From: Candidatus Pelagibacter sp. | GTDB taxonomy: Bacteria > Pseudomonadota > Alphaproteobacteria > Pelagibacterales > Pelagibacteraceae | DNA: 5,479 nucleotides | Direction of reading: 5' to 3' | NCBI GenBank assembly: GCA_017880265.1 | Contig: JAFJTK010000089.1 | Location: 1-5,479 of the forward strand | Shown here: positions 5,267-5,479 of the stretch, piece by piece | Numbering within the stretch: position 1 is the stretch's first letter | Layout: every line of letters starts with the position of its first letter | The notes under the pieces: model-generated | Told to the model about the DNA's origin: nothing | The model's input: only the letters and a program-made list of their open reading frames with translations | The model's database searches: none | Made by a program: the position numbers and the translations under genes

Positions 5267-5479
5267 TTATTGATTTCTTATCAATGGGTAAACTTTAGGA
5301 TTTAGATATTTTAGATTGGTTATCATAATCAATAATAAGGTCACAATTCCAATTGAAAAACCTAAGTAAATTAAAACTTTAAAATCAAACATCCAAACAA
5401 GCTCAAAGATATTTTCTATGATAAATTTTGAACCAATTACTGCAAAGAATATTGCAATCAGGATTACTGATTTAAATAT
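5267..5479 (-). CDS. C-terminal fragment of a membrane protein
   Basis: On the minus strand an open frame enters at the right edge and runs 70 codons to a TAA at 5269-5267. It encodes two hydrophobic segments, about 5-30 (VILIAIFFAVIGSKFIIENI and beyond) and about 35-54 (VLIYLGFSIGIVTLLLIMIT), followed by a polar tail NLKYLNPKVYPLIRNQ. It is the C-terminus of an integral membrane protein; the N-terminus lies outside the window and the family cannot be recognised. The frame stays open over the whole available length and its codon use matches the neighbours. Its stop codon directly abuts the stop codon of the carbonic-anhydrase-like gene, with no intergenic base. Confidence 0.72.
   Translation of the reverse strand: MFKSVILIAIFFAVIGSKFIIENIFELVWMFDFKVLIYLGFSIGIVTLLLIMITNLKYLNPKVYPLIRNQ
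5269..5285. terminator. Possible bidirectional hairpin at convergent gene ends
   Basis: ATTGAT-TTCTT-ATCAAT is a perfect 6-bp stem with a 5-base loop, placed three bases after the plus-strand stop and inside the last codons of the minus-strand gene. On the plus strand two further U-G pairs could extend the stem. It is AT-rich and has no clean T-run behind it on either strand, so it would be a weak terminator at best. Its position at the junction of converging genes is the main support. Confidence 0.3.

Noticed and set aside
5314..5333. Near-perfect inverted repeat ATTGGTTAT/ATAATCAAT
   Set aside because: It lies within the minus-strand coding sequence, has one mismatch and is entirely consistent with chance in such AT-rich DNA.

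Overview
This is a strongly AT-rich, gene-dense stretch of a streamlined bacterial chromosome. The following all fit a SAR11-type (Pelagibacterales) alphaproteobacterium: codons dominated by A/T at third positions, intergenic gaps mostly of 0 to 50 bases, almost no Shine-Dalgarno sequences, and an ScfR-type regulator. The taxonomic placement is inference from composition and gene content, not from a marker gene. No rRNA, tRNA, CRISPR array, insertion sequence or phage module is visible, and no stretch above 300 bases lacks a gene.

Left part (1-2098). A divergent promoter region (123-233) separates the start of an unidentified minus-strand gene (only 40 full codons in the window) from a plus-strand gene for an ScfR/RamB/PccR-type regulator (helix-turn-helix, degenerate ImmA/IrrE-like domain, DUF2083 C-terminus). 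The promoter region carries a striking operator-like array: two identical 18-bp elements, each a tandem of AATTTACAA, next to the two start codons and 73 bp apart, plus two half-sites in the opposite orientation. Behind the regulator, 3 and 5 bases apart, come a 54-residue two-helix membrane protein and an 85-residue minimal GNAT-like protein, probably one transcript.

Middle part (2147-3678). A short-chain dehydrogenase/reductase that resembles the Caulobacter xylose dehydrogenase (XylB) group is followed 20 bases later by a TauE/SafE-type anion permease. The pair looks like an enzyme-transporter unit, with substrate unknown.

Right part (3729-5479). An uncharacterised GNAT-like protein, an exported SOUL-type haem-binding protein and a short beta-carbonic-anhydrase-like protein form a tight co-directional run (6-base gap, then a 1-base TGATG overlap). 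The stop codon of the last gene directly abuts the stop codon of a minus-strand gene for a membrane protein that runs off the right edge; a small hairpin sits just beyond the junction.

The best candidate for something undescribed is the regulator with its unusual operator array and its two small co-transcribed partners. The remaining genes look like ordinary, if poorly characterised, members of known families.
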